A stretch of DNA of 64,000 bases from Marinobacter sp. ATCH36 (GCF_023555055.1 NZ_JAMJPL010000007.1:1-64000); one strand, 5' to 3'. Shown: positions 47,266 to 55,997, counted from the stretch's first letter. The notes: generated by a model not told the origin, from the sequence alone. Numbers and translations: made by a program.

Positions 47266-47910
47266 TCAGAAGTTCCGTTCCGGTACGGCCAGGATATCCC
47301 CGGGTCGCATGCGGTAATTGGTGGAAACATCCCCCGAGTTGAGGATATCGTCCAGACGGACTGGAATCGCCACCATCCTGTTGTCCAAAGCACGGTAAAG
47401 CATGGCACTGTTCAGGTTTGCAAAAGGATTGGCGCCACCGGCACTAAGCATCATATCCAGCACGGTCATACCTGGCCTGTGAGGCACCGAAATCGGTTGA
47501 TTTACTGCGCCAGTTACCCGAACCCGATCGCTGAATTCGTGACTGCCCATTGAGGTGACTACAACGGTTACCTGAGGCTCGCGAATGTAGCTTGCCAGGC
47601 CCTCCTCGATCTCATCAGCGAGTTGTTCGGGCGTTTTACCGCTAGCCATCAAATCACCCATGAGCGGCATGGAAATCCGGCCATCGGGCCTGACAGGAAC
47701 GCCGAGGCTCAAATCCTGATTGCGCCAGACGGAGATCTGGATTGCATCGGTTGGGCCAAGCACGTATTCATCAACACTTGTTGAAGTCTGCAGGCTCAGA
47801 GCTTCGTTGATGGCTTGCTGGGAAGAGGACTGAGGCCCTGCACAACCCGCAAAAAACGCTACCGCCGTCAGGGATAGCAGGAGACCCTTCAGTGAATACT
47901 TCGATGACAT
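47266..47910 (-). CDS. XrtA-system polysaccharide export lipoprotein (Wza-like)
   Basis: A 214-residue lipoprotein. Signal peptide with lipobox FAGC (Cys 23), then a Poly_export domain (YVLGPTDAIQISVWRNQDL) and one SLBB domain (VRVTGAVNQPISVPHRPGMT). It forms the outer-membrane/periplasmic export channel together with the Wzz-type protein. It is shorter than classical Wza and lacks the C-terminal helix, as is usual for the exosortase-linked subfamily. A 57-nt gap separates it from the Wzz gene. Confidence 0.92.
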   Translation of the reverse strand: MSSKYSLKGLLLSLTAVAFFAGCAGPQSSSQQAINEALSLQTSTSVDEYVLGPTDAIQISVWRNQDLSLGVPVRPDGRISMPLMGDLMASGKTPEQLADEIEEGLASYIREPQVTVVVTSMGSHEFSDRVRVTGAVNQPISVPHRPGMTVLDMMLSAGGANPFANLNSAMLYRALDNRMVAIPVRLDDILNSGDVSTNYRMRPGDILAVPERNF

Positions 47911-47969
47911 TGCTATTCCTCTCTGGTTCCGTGTCTGTTTCCATGTCTCGGGGAGAGCTGGTCCCGAAA

Positions 47970-49382
47970 CTACCGTGATCCTTTCTTGAACAATACCACT
48001 TCTACTGTCTGAATTATAATCAATAAGTCTAGCAGTAGGCTTTGATTCTTGATGTAGTAGAGGTCGTACCGGAGCTTTTCCCGGGTATCCTCTTCGTTAT
48101 CTGCATAAGCAAAGCAAAGCTGGGCCCAGCCAGTCAAACCCGGCTTTACGCGGTGGCGCTCGCTGTAAAAGGGGATTTTCTCCGATAACTGCTCTACAAA
48201 CACCGGCCGTTCAGGGCGCGGGCCAACGAAGGCCATGGTGCCATTCAATACATTAAAAATTTGTGGCAATTCGTCAATCCGCACTTTGCGGATAAATTCA
48301 CCGACCCTGGTGACCCTGGCGTCGTTCTGGCTGGCCCAGACGGCGCCGTCTTTCTCGGCGTCGGTAATCATTGAACGAAACTTGTGTACTTTGAAAACCC
48401 TGCCGCTGAGCCCTACCCGCTCCTGGCTGTAAAACACAGGCGCCTTGAGGCCATCTTCTATTTTGATGGCGATCGCGGTAAGCACCATAAGCGGCAGACC
48501 AGCCAATAACAGGGTGGTAGCCGCCAGAATGTCCAGGGAACGTTTGCCAAACCCGAACACCGAGGAAACGGTAAACCCGTCGGAAAACACCAGCCAGCCG
48601 CGGGTGACCATTTCCAGAGCCACTTTCCGGGACTCCCTTTCATAGAAGCTGGCGCCGTCGACAATCTTTACGCCTTCCATTTTGCACTCCAGCAGGTCTT
48701 CCATGGGCAGGCCTTTGCGGCGGTCGTCTACCGCGACCACAATCTCATTGACCGGGTGCTCGATAATGTACTGCTGGAGTGTGGTGGGGATGTTCAGCAG
48801 GTAGGCTTCGCTGATCTCGACTGGCTCGTCTGGCAGGGGCACGAAGCCTGTCAGTATGAAGCCCTTGCGGTTGAATGGTGTTCTGAGGTCCTCATGGATC
48901 TGCCTGGCACGGAAACCGGCACCCAGCACCAGCACCTTTCGTTTGAACGTGTCCTTACCCACCAAGGAAAAAAAGAGTGAGCGAGCAATGCCCAGCAGGA
49001 AGAAACCGAATACAGACCCTGAAGTCAGTACATTGCTGGCACCGAGGTACCACAGCCAGTCTGGTGAGAGCAGGTAGGCAAACCCGCACAGCGGGACACT
49101 GACAATCAGCGCCATGATCGTGCGTAGCATCATGCCCGACATACCCTCTTCGATGCGGGACTGATGAACACCCAGTGCAACCATTACCAACAGGTTCATT
49201 GCCGCGAACACAGCCGCTGATGGCAACAGAAAATTCAGATTCTCAAAAAAGAAGGAAAGGTCACCGAAATAACGAAAGAATACGGCCAATGCGAACGCGA
49301 ACGCGAGCACCAGGAAATCAATCAAGCCGAGGATGAGGTAAGGAAGATGAATGTAGTGTCTGAACAATCTGACGTGGGCCAC
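47970..49382 (-). CDS. XrtA-system undecaprenyl-phosphate sugar phosphotransferase
   Basis: A 470-residue polyprenyl-phosphate sugar-1-phosphate transferase (EpsH/TIGR03013 subgroup). The N-terminal ~130 residues hold four to five helices, a CoA/NAD-binding-like middle domain follows (VLVLGAGFRARQI), and the C-terminal catalytic domain has FYSQERVGLSGRVFKVHKFR, RKVRIDELPQ and GPRPERPVF. It starts EPS synthesis by loading the first sugar phosphate onto undecaprenyl phosphate. The start is GTG at 49382 with AAGGAG about 6 nt upstream. It is the first gene of the conserved core operon. Confidence 0.92.
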   Translation of the reverse strand: MAHVRLFRHYIHLPYLILGLIDFLVLAFAFALAVFFRYFGDLSFFFENLNFLLPSAAVFAAMNLLVMVALGVHQSRIEEGMSGMMLRTIMALIVSVPLCGFAYLLSPDWLWYLGASNVLTSGSVFGFFLLGIARSLFFSLVGKDTFKRKVLVLGAGFRARQIHEDLRTPFNRKGFILTGFVPLPDEPVEISEAYLLNIPTTLQQYIIEHPVNEIVVAVDDRRKGLPMEDLLECKMEGVKIVDGASFYERESRKVALEMVTRGWLVFSDGFTVSSVFGFGKRSLDILAATTLLLAGLPLMVLTAIAIKIEDGLKAPVFYSQERVGLSGRVFKVHKFRSMITDAEKDGAVWASQNDARVTRVGEFIRKVRIDELPQIFNVLNGTMAFVGPRPERPVFVEQLSEKIPFYSERHRVKPGLTGWAQLCFAYADNEEDTREKLRYDLYYIKNQSLLLDLLIIIQTVEVVLFKKGSR

Positions 49383-49450
49383 GCCAACTCCTTTTGCTGT
49401 TCACAATAAATTCAAAACGCATCCGATGCGTCGTACCACTATTCGTGAAC

Positions 49451-49480
49451 AAAAGTTTACTGCAAATTACGTTTACTGCA
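49451..49480 (-). promoter_or_regulatory. direct repeat CAGTAAAC upstream of the priming transferase
   Basis: On the minus strand two copies of GCAGTAAACnT occur 20 nt apart in the leader of the sugar transferase operon. The same core GTAAACTTTT occurs at 50511-50520 and 52385-52394. They may be operator half-sites for a regulator shared by the EPS core and the flavoenzyme. No factor can be named, and three short AT-rich matches could arise by chance. Confidence 0.3.
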
Positions 49481-49525
49481 ATGCTCGTTAGAGGAAAACT
49501 GCTCCTCTCATCCTGAAACGCGAAA

Positions 49526-49555
49526 CGGCAGACCCGACCTAAACCCGGGCTGCCG
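49526..49555 (-). terminator. GC-rich hairpin after the DUF4114 PEP-CTERM gene
   Basis: CGGCAG...CTGCCG with an inner CCCG/CGGG pairing makes a stable stem about 20 nt past the stop codon of the minus-strand PEP-CTERM gene. The T-tract after it is interrupted, so it is a partial intrinsic terminator. Confidence 0.5.
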
Positions 49556-49571
49556 CAACATTACGCGCTAA

Positions 49572-50282
49572 TTATGCTTTGTTTCTGCGGCGTGCCAAGC
49601 CAAAGCCAAGCAAGCCCAGGCTAAACAATGCAAGTGTTCCTGGCTCAGAAACCACTTTGACATCTGAAACACCAACGACGAGGTCGTTGAAATCCATGTC
49701 GCCATCGAGTACATCCTCAAAGGCAACCAATATATCGGAACCGAACATTCCTTGATTTTGGGTTCCTGCAACATCGTACATAAGAGCCATGTCCGTTCCG
49801 GCTGAATTCAGCGATGCATCTGAATAGAACCTGGTGCCACTGCGCTCAAGATAAAAACCAAAATAACTGCCAATGTTTGCCGTGGTGCCATTGAGCTCCG
49901 CAGTTCCAGCGTTTACATCGAACGAAACTGTCAGATCAGAGGTAGGCGAATTACTGCCGCTAAAGATCTCAAGAATGTTCGTGCTGCCTACATCGTTCGG
50001 ATTGAACGAGTTCATATCGTATATGCCGAAGGCATTATCTTCCGAAAACCCCGCAAACTCGAACAGCAAAAATGCCGTCACATCATCGTTAACACTGTTA
50101 GCATCAGTCAGCTCGACATAAGAAGCTCCAGTGTCCGAGTATTCACCAGCCGCTACCTGGGAGAATAATGTAGTAGTGCCGTCGTCTGCCTTAAGGTCCG
50201 CCAGGTCTGTTGGGACGGCGTGCGCCATACCAACTGTGCTCGCGAGAATTCCTGTTGCGAGGATTTTTGATACTGCATTCAT
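49572..50282 (-). CDS. PEP-CTERM protein with DUF4114-like domain
   Basis: A 236-residue exported matrix protein. Signal peptide MNAVSKILATGILASTVGMAHA; a central beta-rich region; a DUF4114-type segment (GSDILVAFEDVLDGDMDFNDLVVGV) rich in Asp, probably calcium binding; then the sorting tail SEPGTLALFSLGLLGFGLARRRNKA split as motif, hydrophobic helix and Arg cluster. The first residue of the PEP motif is Ser rather than Pro. XrtA should cleave it at the inner membrane. ATG 50282 was chosen because GGAG sits ~9 nt upstream and a signal peptide follows directly. It has a -24/-12 promoter and two upstream boxes (see 50324-50545). Confidence 0.92.
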   Translation of the reverse strand: MNAVSKILATGILASTVGMAHAVPTDLADLKADDGTTTLFSQVAAGEYSDTGASYVELTDANSVNDDVTAFLLFEFAGFSEDNAFGIYDMNSFNPNDVGSTNILEIFSGSNSPTSDLTVSFDVNAGTAELNGTTANIGSYFGFYLERSGTRFYSDASLNSAGTDMALMYDVAGTQNQGMFGSDILVAFEDVLDGDMDFNDLVVGVSDVKVVSEPGTLALFSLGLLGFGLARRRNKA

Positions 50283-50323
50283 CGTGCGTACTCCATTCCT
50301 TGTAATTAATCGCACCGAACTAA

Positions 50324-50340
50324 AAGCACTATTTGTGCCA
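50324..50340 (-). promoter_or_regulatory. sigma-54 promoter of the DUF4114 PEP-CTERM gene
   Basis: Minus strand TGGCAC-AAATA-GTGCT: GG and GC are separated by exactly 10 nt and the -24 hexamer is perfect. Expected start of transcription is near 50315, giving a 5' leader of about 30 nt. Confidence 0.8.
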
Positions 50341-50390
50341 TGTGTGTTTTATGTTTTATTTCAACGGTATAAATACCACACCACTCATAG

Positions 50391-50408
50391 GTGTAAATTT
50401 AGCTGACA
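50391..50408 (-). promoter_or_regulatory. candidate PrsR operator (box A1)
   Basis: TGTCAGCTAAATTTACAC on the minus strand, its promoter-proximal edge 52 nt from the -24 GG. It matches the 18-bp pattern TGTC-N9-TTACAY shared with the other PEP-CTERM promoters in the window. Confidence 0.65.
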
Positions 50409-50527
50409 TCTAAAAACCTAAATATCAGCTTGGGCCTTAGAGGGCGACACGATTAAACCTCAGCCTGGGCAACCTTTGGGCTCTACTCTAGGTAGAAATA
50501 CACCTCACACGTAAACTTTTCGGTTCT

Positions 50528-50545
50528 ATGTAAAATTTATCGACA
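50528..50545 (-). promoter_or_regulatory. candidate second PrsR operator (box A2)
   Basis: TGTCGATAAATTTTACAT on the minus strand, same orientation as box A1 and 137 nt further upstream. It lies within 50 nt of the prpD stop codon. It nearly equals the box of the 57722 gene (TGTCGATATAAATTACAT). Confidence 0.55.
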
Positions 50546-50592
50546 CCAGATGTAAACTGGAGGAAACACCGATTAAATACGATTAGAAATCA

Positions 50593-52077
50593 TTAAATGA
50601 CGAACAACCCAACGAAATCTTGCACCGGGGTTGATTCAAGCGCTTTCTGGTTTTTGCAAAGACCGTATATCTCGTCACACCGCTGACCAGGAAATCGTGT
50701 CGCGAGATTGTTGCGGAACTTGTCTTCCAGCAGAGGAATGCCGTCCTTTCTGCGGCGACGATGACCGATAGGGTATTCAACCGCCACATTATCCGTGCTG
50801 CTGCCATCCTTGAAGAACACCTGAATGGCGTTAGCGATGGAACGTTTGTCCTCTTCCAGGTATTCGCGGGTATAGCGTTCATCCTCCACCACTTCCATTT
50901 TTTCGCGGATCCTATCGATGACCGGATTCGCTTCGTGGAAGCTGTCCTCGTAGTGCTCTGCTGTCAGGCTGCCGAAGATCAGCGGTACGGCTGCCATGTA
51001 TTGCAGGCAGTGGTCCCTGTCTGCTGCGTTGGCAAGTTTGCCTTGTTTGGAAATGATCCGAATGGCGGATTCGTGGGTTGTAATAACAATGCGGTCGATA
51101 TCATCAAGCCGGTCTTTCACCCGCGGGTGCAGGGTGACTGCCGCCTCTGCCGCTGTCTGGGCATGGAACTCCGCCGGGAAGGAGATTTTGAACAGGATAT
51201 TCTCCATGACGTAGGAGCCGAGATCCTGGGGTAAGGAAAACTGGCGCTTGTCTTCGGGTTTGAGTTCTTGGTCTTTGTTGGTTTTGCTGAACAGAACGTC
51301 GTAGAAGCCCCATTGGGGAGCTTTGAGTGCACTTGGAACACCCATTTCTCCACGCATCGCGATATCTGCCAGTCTCACTGCACGGGAAGTCGCATCCCCT
51401 GCCGCCCAGGATTTGCGGGAACCTGCGTTGGGGGCATGGCGGTAGGTACGCAAAGACTGGCCATCGACCCAGGCGTGAGAAAGCGCCGACAGGAGTTGCT
51501 CACGGTTGGCGCCCATCATTTTTGCGGTGACGGCAGTAGAGGCAACCTTGACCAGTACCACGTGGTCCAGACCTACGCGGTTAAAGGAGTTTTCCAGCGC
51601 CAGCACGCCCTGGATTTCATGGGCCATGATCATGGCTTCCAAAACATCTTTCATCGTAAGGGGGGCTTTGCCCTCTGCGACCCGCTTCTGGGAGAGGTGG
51701 TCTGCTACCGCAAGGATGCCGCCCAAATTGTCAGAGGGATGCCCCCACTCCGCCGCCAACCAAGTGTCATTGTAGTCCAGCCAGCGGATGATACAGCCGA
51801 TGTCCCAGGCGGCTTTTACCGGGTCCAGCCTGAAAGACGTTCCGGGAACCCGGGCACCGTGAGGCACCACCGTGCCCTCTACAATTGGGCCCAGATGTTT
51901 GGTGCATTCCGGAAATCGCAGGGCGAGCAAGCCGCAGCCCAGCGTGTCCATCAGGCAGTTGCGGGCCGTGTTCCAGGCTTCTTTGCTTTTTATGCGGTAG
52001 CTGAGGGTGTAATCGGCGATGGTTTGTATCAGTTCGTCATAATCGGGGCGTTCGTTGACATCGAATGTTGCTGACAT
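50593..52077 (-). CDS. prpD: 2-methylcitrate dehydratase PrpD
   Basis: A 494-residue MmgE/PrpD family enzyme that dehydrates 2-methylcitrate to 2-methyl-cis-aconitate in propionate breakdown. Characteristic segments: [21 protein letters not shown] near residue 50, [30 protein letters not shown] near 95-125 (split here into the conserved WLDYND and HPSDN blocks) and [26 protein letters not shown] residues near 195. Length is normal. It lies alone, 6.4 kb from the rest of the prp genes (prpF, acnD, prpC, prpB), all of which share its orientation, so it looks like the separated last gene of that operon. AcnD plus PrpF can do the same step, so the two routes overlap. Confidence 0.93.
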   Translation of the reverse strand: MSATFDVNERPDYDELIQTIADYTLSYRIKSKEAWNTARNCLMDTLGCGLLALRFPECTKHLGPIVEGTVVPHGARVPGTSFRLDPVKAAWDIGCIIRWLDYNDTWLAAEWGHPSDNLGGILAVADHLSQKRVAEGKAPLTMKDVLEAMIMAHEIQGVLALENSFNRVGLDHVVLVKVASTAVTAKMMGANREQLLSALSHAWVDGQSLRTYRHAPNAGSRKSWAAGDATSRAVRLADIAMRGEMGVPSALKAPQWGFYDVLFSKTNKDQELKPEDKRQFSLPQDLGSYVMENILFKISFPAEFHAQTAAEAAVTLHPRVKDRLDDIDRIVITTHESAIRIISKQGKLANAADRDHCLQYMAAVPLIFGSLTAEHYEDSFHEANPVIDRIREKMEVVEDERYTREYLEEDKRSIANAIQVFFKDGSSTDNVAVEYPIGHRRRRKDGIPLLEDKFRNNLATRFPGQRCDEIYGLCKNQKALESTPVQDFVGLFVI

Positions 52078-52424
52078 GGCAATAACTCCAAAGTATCTCA
52101 GCTGTAATGAGACTCGAAAAAAGACAACCTATTATTATTTCAGTGTTTTATCCAATCAAAGCACAATTTAATAGCACCAACTACTTCTTTGTGACAGTTT
52201 ATCACTTAAATCATATTAATTTGTTTTAATAAATAGCTTACGTACTAACTCCATTAATTCTCTACAACTTATTGTTTGAGTTAAATTCTTACACTCAAAT
52301 CGTTTTCAAAGTCGTAATGCTACAATATAGGTAGTCGAGCGTTATCTAGCCTATACTTTCGCGCCATTAGTGAACAATCCGTCAGTAAACTTTTACGACG
52401 TATTCATTAATATCTTGATAACTA
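52078..52424. promoter_or_regulatory. divergent control region between prpD and the flavoenzyme gene
   Basis: A 347-nt AT-rich gap. It holds two inverted repeats: TATTAA-N6-TTAATA at 52214-52231 and TTTGAGT-N11-ACTCAAA at 52275-52299, either of which could bind a dimeric regulator. Near the right end a 19-bp sequence at 52381-52399 (CGTCAGTAAACTTTTACGA) resembles the PEP-CTERM box in its longer spacing, but it is too close to the start codon for an enhancer and no GG-N10-GC promoter is present. Confidence 0.4.
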
Positions 52425-52436
52425 TTGGAAACGCAA

Positions 52437-54056
52437 GTGAATAGTACCGCTACCGAGTCTGCAATTACCGAATGGGTCACAATTCTGGGTGAGTCCGGAG
52501 TTGTCACTGGCCCTGCGGATCTTGGTGCTTCCACCATAGGCACGAAGCGCCTCATTCCCGCTGTACTCCGCCCGGAAAATCAGACCCAGATTTCAGAAAT
52601 TTTAAAGGTTGCGCAACGTTGGCATGTCGCTGTCTACCCCGTAAGCACGGGCAATAATTGGGGCTATGGCAGTGCCAACCCGGTAGAAGATGACTGTGTT
52701 GTTCTTGACCTGAGCCAGCTCAACCAGATTTCTGATTTTGACCCTGAAATGGGCGTTGTCACGGTTGGGCCTGGTGTTACTCAGGGCGCCCTGAGGGATT
52801 TCCTCGATCGCCATGATGGCGACTACCTTGTGCCTGTAACCGGAGCGGGCCCTACTTGCAGTATCGTCGGTAACGCTCTCGAGCGTGGTTACGGCATCAC
52901 GCCGATTACAGACCATTTTGCTGCGGTCACAAAAATTGAAGCAATCCTGCCCGACGGCACTCTTTACCGCACACCACTGAGCGATCTTGGTGGTGCGGAA
53001 GTCGACGGGCTCTTCAAATGGGGCCTCGGCCCTTATCTGGACGGGCTTTTCAGCCAGGGGAATTTCGGCGTGGTTGTAAACATGACCATAGCGCTTGCGC
53101 CGGCGCCTGACACCGTGACCGCATTTTTCTTTTCCCTGAAAGACGACGCAAAACTGGAGGCGCTGGTGCCCACTGTCAGGGCGGTGTTGCGCTCGTTGGG
53201 CGGATCAGTTGTGGCGATTAACCTGCTCAACAGCCAGCGCATGCTCTCAATGATGACGCCCTTCCCTGAAGACAGGGCTGTTGACGGTGTTCTGCCGGCT
53301 CACGAAGTTCAAAACCTCGCTAATCGTTATGGCGTTCCAGCGTGGAGCGGTGTTGGAGCGATTTACGCTTCAAAGGAAGTAGCCAGTGCGGCCCGGCGCA
53401 CACTAAGGCGGCTTCTGGGCCCGGTTACCGACCGCCTTATTTTTATCAATCGGCGCAGGGTCAATATGGCTCGGACTTTTGCCCGCATGCTGCCTGGCAG
53501 GCTGGCGACGCGAGTCCTGGGCATGGCGGACACGCTCTCGGGAGCCCTGGAAATCATGCATGGCACACCCAACGATGTTGCGCTGGCGCTGGCCTATTGG
53601 CGATCGGGAACACTGCCCCAGAACGGTCAGACAAAAAACCCTGCACGCGATGGCTGTGGGCTCATATGGTTTGCTCCACTGGTTCCAATAAGAGGAAAAG
53701 ATGTTCGCCGCTATATCGATATGATTGAACGAATTTGCCCGCAGTACGGGGTCAATCCGCTTATTACATTGACGACGGTAAACGACCGCTGCTTCGATTC
53801 TACCGTACCCCTGCTCTTCGATCGCGGGGACGCGGATGCGACAGCGCTCGCAAACGACTGTTATCGCGCATTATTGGATGCGGGGCAAAAGGAGGGCTTC
53901 CTGCCCTACCGCCTCAACATCGACGCGATGGATACCCTGAATAACGGTGGCTCTGCTTTCCCTGGACTTGCCAGTCAGCTGAAAGCGGCAGTCGACCCCA
54001 ATTTTATCCTGGCGCCTGGACGTTACGTGCACAGGATCAAGCGTTCCGAGGTCTGA
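52437..54056 (+). CDS. vanillyl-alcohol-oxidase-type FAD-dependent oxidoreductase
   Basis: A ~540-residue flavoprotein. The N-terminal PCMH-type FAD domain has YPVSTGNNWGYGSANP near residue 70, VVLDLSQLNQI and GPGVTQGALRDFL. It is followed by the VAO/4-cresol-dehydrogenase signature: VGNALERGYGITPITDHF, then GPYLDGLFSQGNFGVVVNMT. The C-terminal half holds the substrate domain. Family members oxidise para-substituted phenols such as 4-cresol, vanillyl alcohol and eugenol. The start is uncertain: GTG at 52437 has GGAA 6 nt upstream, whereas TTG at 52425 gives four extra residues. Its neighbours are an N-acyl amino acid synthase-like gene and PEP-CTERM genes, which suggests the substrate may be made by the neighbour. 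Confidence 0.88.
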   Translation: MNSTATESAITEWVTILGESGVVTGPADLGASTIGTKRLIPAVLRPENQTQISEILKVAQRWHVAVYPVSTGNNWGYGSANPVEDDCVVLDLSQLNQISDFDPEMGVVTVGPGVTQGALRDFLDRHDGDYLVPVTGAGPTCSIVGNALERGYGITPITDHFAAVTKIEAILPDGTLYRTPLSDLGGAEVDGLFKWGLGPYLDGLFSQGNFGVVVNMTIALAPAPDTVTAFFFSLKDDAKLEALVPTVRAVLRSLGGSVVAINLLNSQRMLSMMTPFPEDRAVDGVLPAHEVQNLANRYGVPAWSGVGAIYASKEVASAARRTLRRLLGPVTDRLIFINRRRVNMARTFARMLPGRLATRVLGMADTLSGALEIMHGTPNDVALALAYWRSGTLPQNGQTKNPARDGCGLIWFAPLVPIRGKDVRRYIDMIERICPQYGVNPLITLTTVNDRCFDSTVPLLFDRGDADATALANDCYRALLDAGQKEGFLPYRLNIDAMDTLNNGGSAFPGLASQLKAAVDPNFILAPGRYVHRIKRSEV

Positions 54057-54085
54057 TCAGCTGTTGCCTCGATACACCCGACATA

Positions 54086-54116
54086 CGCCGTCACTGGAAG
54101 TAAGACGGCGCTTTTT
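54086..54116 (+). terminator. intrinsic terminator after the flavoenzyme gene
   Basis: CGCCGTC...GACGGCG stem of 7 bp with an 11-nt loop, then C and five T. It ends 55 nt before the acyltransferase start, so the two genes may be separately controlled or joined only by read-through. Confidence 0.85.
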
Positions 54117-54171
54117 CTCCAAGGACTATCGTTAAAACAGCTCCCTGAACGGGAAAGAATGAGGACCTAAA

Positions 54172-54984
54172 ATGCACAACTTGAATGCGTTTCAGAATCA
54201 AACAAGAAGCACCAAGAACCAACAAATGCAGGAAGATGTCAGCACCATTTTCCATTCTGTCTTCGATGTTGAGTTGGCGACGTCTCCCGAAGCAAAAAAC
54301 GAGGTCTACGAAGTTCGGTATCAGGTTTATTGCATTGACCGACCTTTCGAGGATCCCAGTTGCTTTGTCGATAAACGTGAGCACGACGCCTACGACCTAC
54401 GATCCGCGCACGCTCTCATCCGACATAGTGCCACGGGACACAGCGTTGCTGCCGTTCGTATCGTGATGGCGGGCGATAACCCGGAACAGGCCGATTTTCC
54501 GATGGAAGGGCCCTGTGTCCATCGAATGGACGAACGCGCACGAAGGGCAATTGCAGGTGCGCGCCGCGAAGGAATCGCAGAAATATCCCGGATGGCTGTT
54601 AGCCGCGAGTTTCGGCGGCGTCTCAATGAAGACAAATCAGTTACGGGTGTCAGCGAGCAGGCTAGCTACAGCGATTCGTACAATGGCAAACGCGCCGTAC
54701 CCTATATCAGCCTGGGGCTTTTCGCTGCGATTTTAAAGATGTCTGTAAAGCATCGCATAACGCACTGGATGGCCGTTATGGAGCCGGCGCAGTTACGCCT
54801 ATTGAAGCGGTTTGGTGTGGAATTTGATCATGTGGGCCCGGTCATTGAATATCACGGCCTGCGCCGCCCGGCGTTTACCGAGGCTGCGTCTCTGATTGAC
54901 GGTATCAAGAAACGTCGACCGGATGTCTGGTCGTTGATTACCGAAGGCGGGCGTTACCTGCCGGCGACACCGAATACCGATTAA
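54172..54984 (+). CDS. PEP-CTERM/exosortase-associated acyltransferase (N-acyl amino acid synthase-like)
   Basis: A 270-residue protein of the LuxI/FeeM-like GNAT branch linked to exosortase loci. The N-terminal part reads FDVELATSPEAKNEVYEVRYQVYCI with the conserved R-Y-x-V-Y-C-x region, and then the FPMEGPCVHRMDE and AEISRMAVSREFRRRL blocks, the latter with the usual E-x-x-R. Published family members transfer a long-chain acyl group from acyl-ACP to an amino acid. The likely product here is an N-acyl amino acid, though which amino acid cannot be read. ATG 54172 has GAGGA ~8 nt upstream. Cytoplasmic, no signal peptide. Confidence 0.9.
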   Translation: MHNLNAFQNQTRSTKNQQMQEDVSTIFHSVFDVELATSPEAKNEVYEVRYQVYCIDRPFEDPSCFVDKREHDAYDLRSAHALIRHSATGHSVAAVRIVMAGDNPEQADFPMEGPCVHRMDERARRAIAGARREGIAEISRMAVSREFRRRLNEDKSVTGVSEQASYSDSYNGKRAVPYISLGLFAAILKMSVKHRITHWMAVMEPAQLRLLKRFGVEFDHVGPVIEYHGLRRPAFTEAASLIDGIKKRRPDVWSLITEGGRYLPATPNTD

Positions 54985-54990
54985 AAGAAA

Positions 54991-55017
54991 GCCCCCGCTT
55001 TTTGTTTCAGCGGGGGC
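54991..55017. terminator. bidirectional terminator
   Basis: GCCCCCGC and GCGGGGGC form a perfect 8-bp GC stem with an 11-nt loop, with TTCTTATTT on the right and AAAAGAAA on the left. It serves the acyltransferase gene and the convergent THxN-type PEP-CTERM gene. Confidence 0.9.
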
Positions 55018-55062
55018 TTCTTATTTCAGCACTACCCTCTAAACGTTATAACCGTTCAGATG

Positions 55063-55926
55063 TTATGCCTTTGCTGCTTTTTTCCTGCGTGACAGGCCAA
55101 GCCCGGCGAGGCCAAGGCCTAGCAGTGCAAGAGTACCTGGCTCGGGAACTTCTCTAGCCGTAATCCTGAACGAAGTCTGGAATGAAGTACTTTCGCCCTC
55201 AGGAGTCAGGAGACCAAGACATCCAGAACCAGCACCCGCGGCATCACAGGCATCATTAGACAGCGACATCAGACCCGCTATGTCGAGGAAAACCGAGTAC
55301 TCGTATCCTCCTTGCGTAAACACCTGTGGAGGAAGCGCTGCACCCGTGAAGGGAATCAATCCTTCGACGCTTACAATAGTGAAAATGTCAGCGCAGCCGC
55401 TTGCTCCTCCAGCGGATCCATCAGCACAGGGGTTCGCGCCATTCGGCGTTTCTGTGAATTTGGTGTTAAAGGTTATGGAGTCAAGAGCCTCGATAGCGCC
55501 ATCTGAAGCCGGATTCGGAAACAACGTCAACGTTGAAGTCAGATCAAAGGATACCAGCGTATCAAAACTCGCATTGATAGATGTATTGTTGTGGGTGAAC
55601 ACGCCACCGTTTACACCAATAGGAGCAGTAACGTCATTAGTTTCAAGCAGTGGTAGACCGTCGGCCGCAGAATCCACATCAGTAATCGAGACAGACGACC
55701 GCTCAGTGGAACCGGGAGTGCTATTGCCCCATGAAATCACATTTGGGTCACTAGTATCCTGGCTACCAGTGTTGGAGCCCGCCTTACTGGTAAAGGCCGC
55801 ACTAGTGAAATCGCTGTTCACCGTATAATCCCAATTGGCGATCGGTGCAGCCATGGCAGATGCCGCGCCTAGTGCTAAAGGTGCGACAAGCGTTGATAAA
55901 AGCGTTCTTTTAAGTGCAGTGTTCAT
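55063..55926 (-). CDS. THxN-family PEP-CTERM protein
   Basis: A 287-residue exported protein. Signal peptide ends at ASAMA-AP near residue 26; the mature part is Ser/Thr/Asp-rich with repeated beta strands. The THxN motif (FTHNNTSI near residue 110) names the family, and two Cys-containing loops (NPCADG, GCADIF) may form disulfides. The tail VPEPGTLALLGLGLAGLGLSRRKK is a textbook PEP motif, helix and basic cluster. It would be processed by XrtA and displayed in the matrix. The gene has its own -24/-12 promoter and upstream box. Confidence 0.93.
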   Translation of the reverse strand: MNTALKRTLLSTLVAPLALGAASAMAAPIANWDYTVNSDFTSAAFTSKAGSNTGSQDTSDPNVISWGNSTPGSTERSSVSITDVDSAADGLPLLETNDVTAPIGVNGGVFTHNNTSINASFDTLVSFDLTSTLTLFPNPASDGAIEALDSITFNTKFTETPNGANPCADGSAGGASGCADIFTIVSVEGLIPFTGAALPPQVFTQGGYEYSVFLDIAGLMSLSNDACDAAGAGSGCLGLLTPEGESTSFQTSFRITAREVPEPGTLALLGLGLAGLGLSRRKKAAKA

Positions 55927-55997
55927 AGCTATCTCTCCATGATTGTGAACGCTGGCTCCTGATTTTCAGGTATGCAAGTCAGCGGTATATTTCTATA

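Noticed and set aside
54099..54115. A GG-N10-GC match upstream of the acyltransferase as a sigma-54 promoter
   Set aside because: It lies within the stem and loop of an intrinsic terminator, the -12 region does not match TTGCW, and no box of the PEP-CTERM type sits at the right distance.
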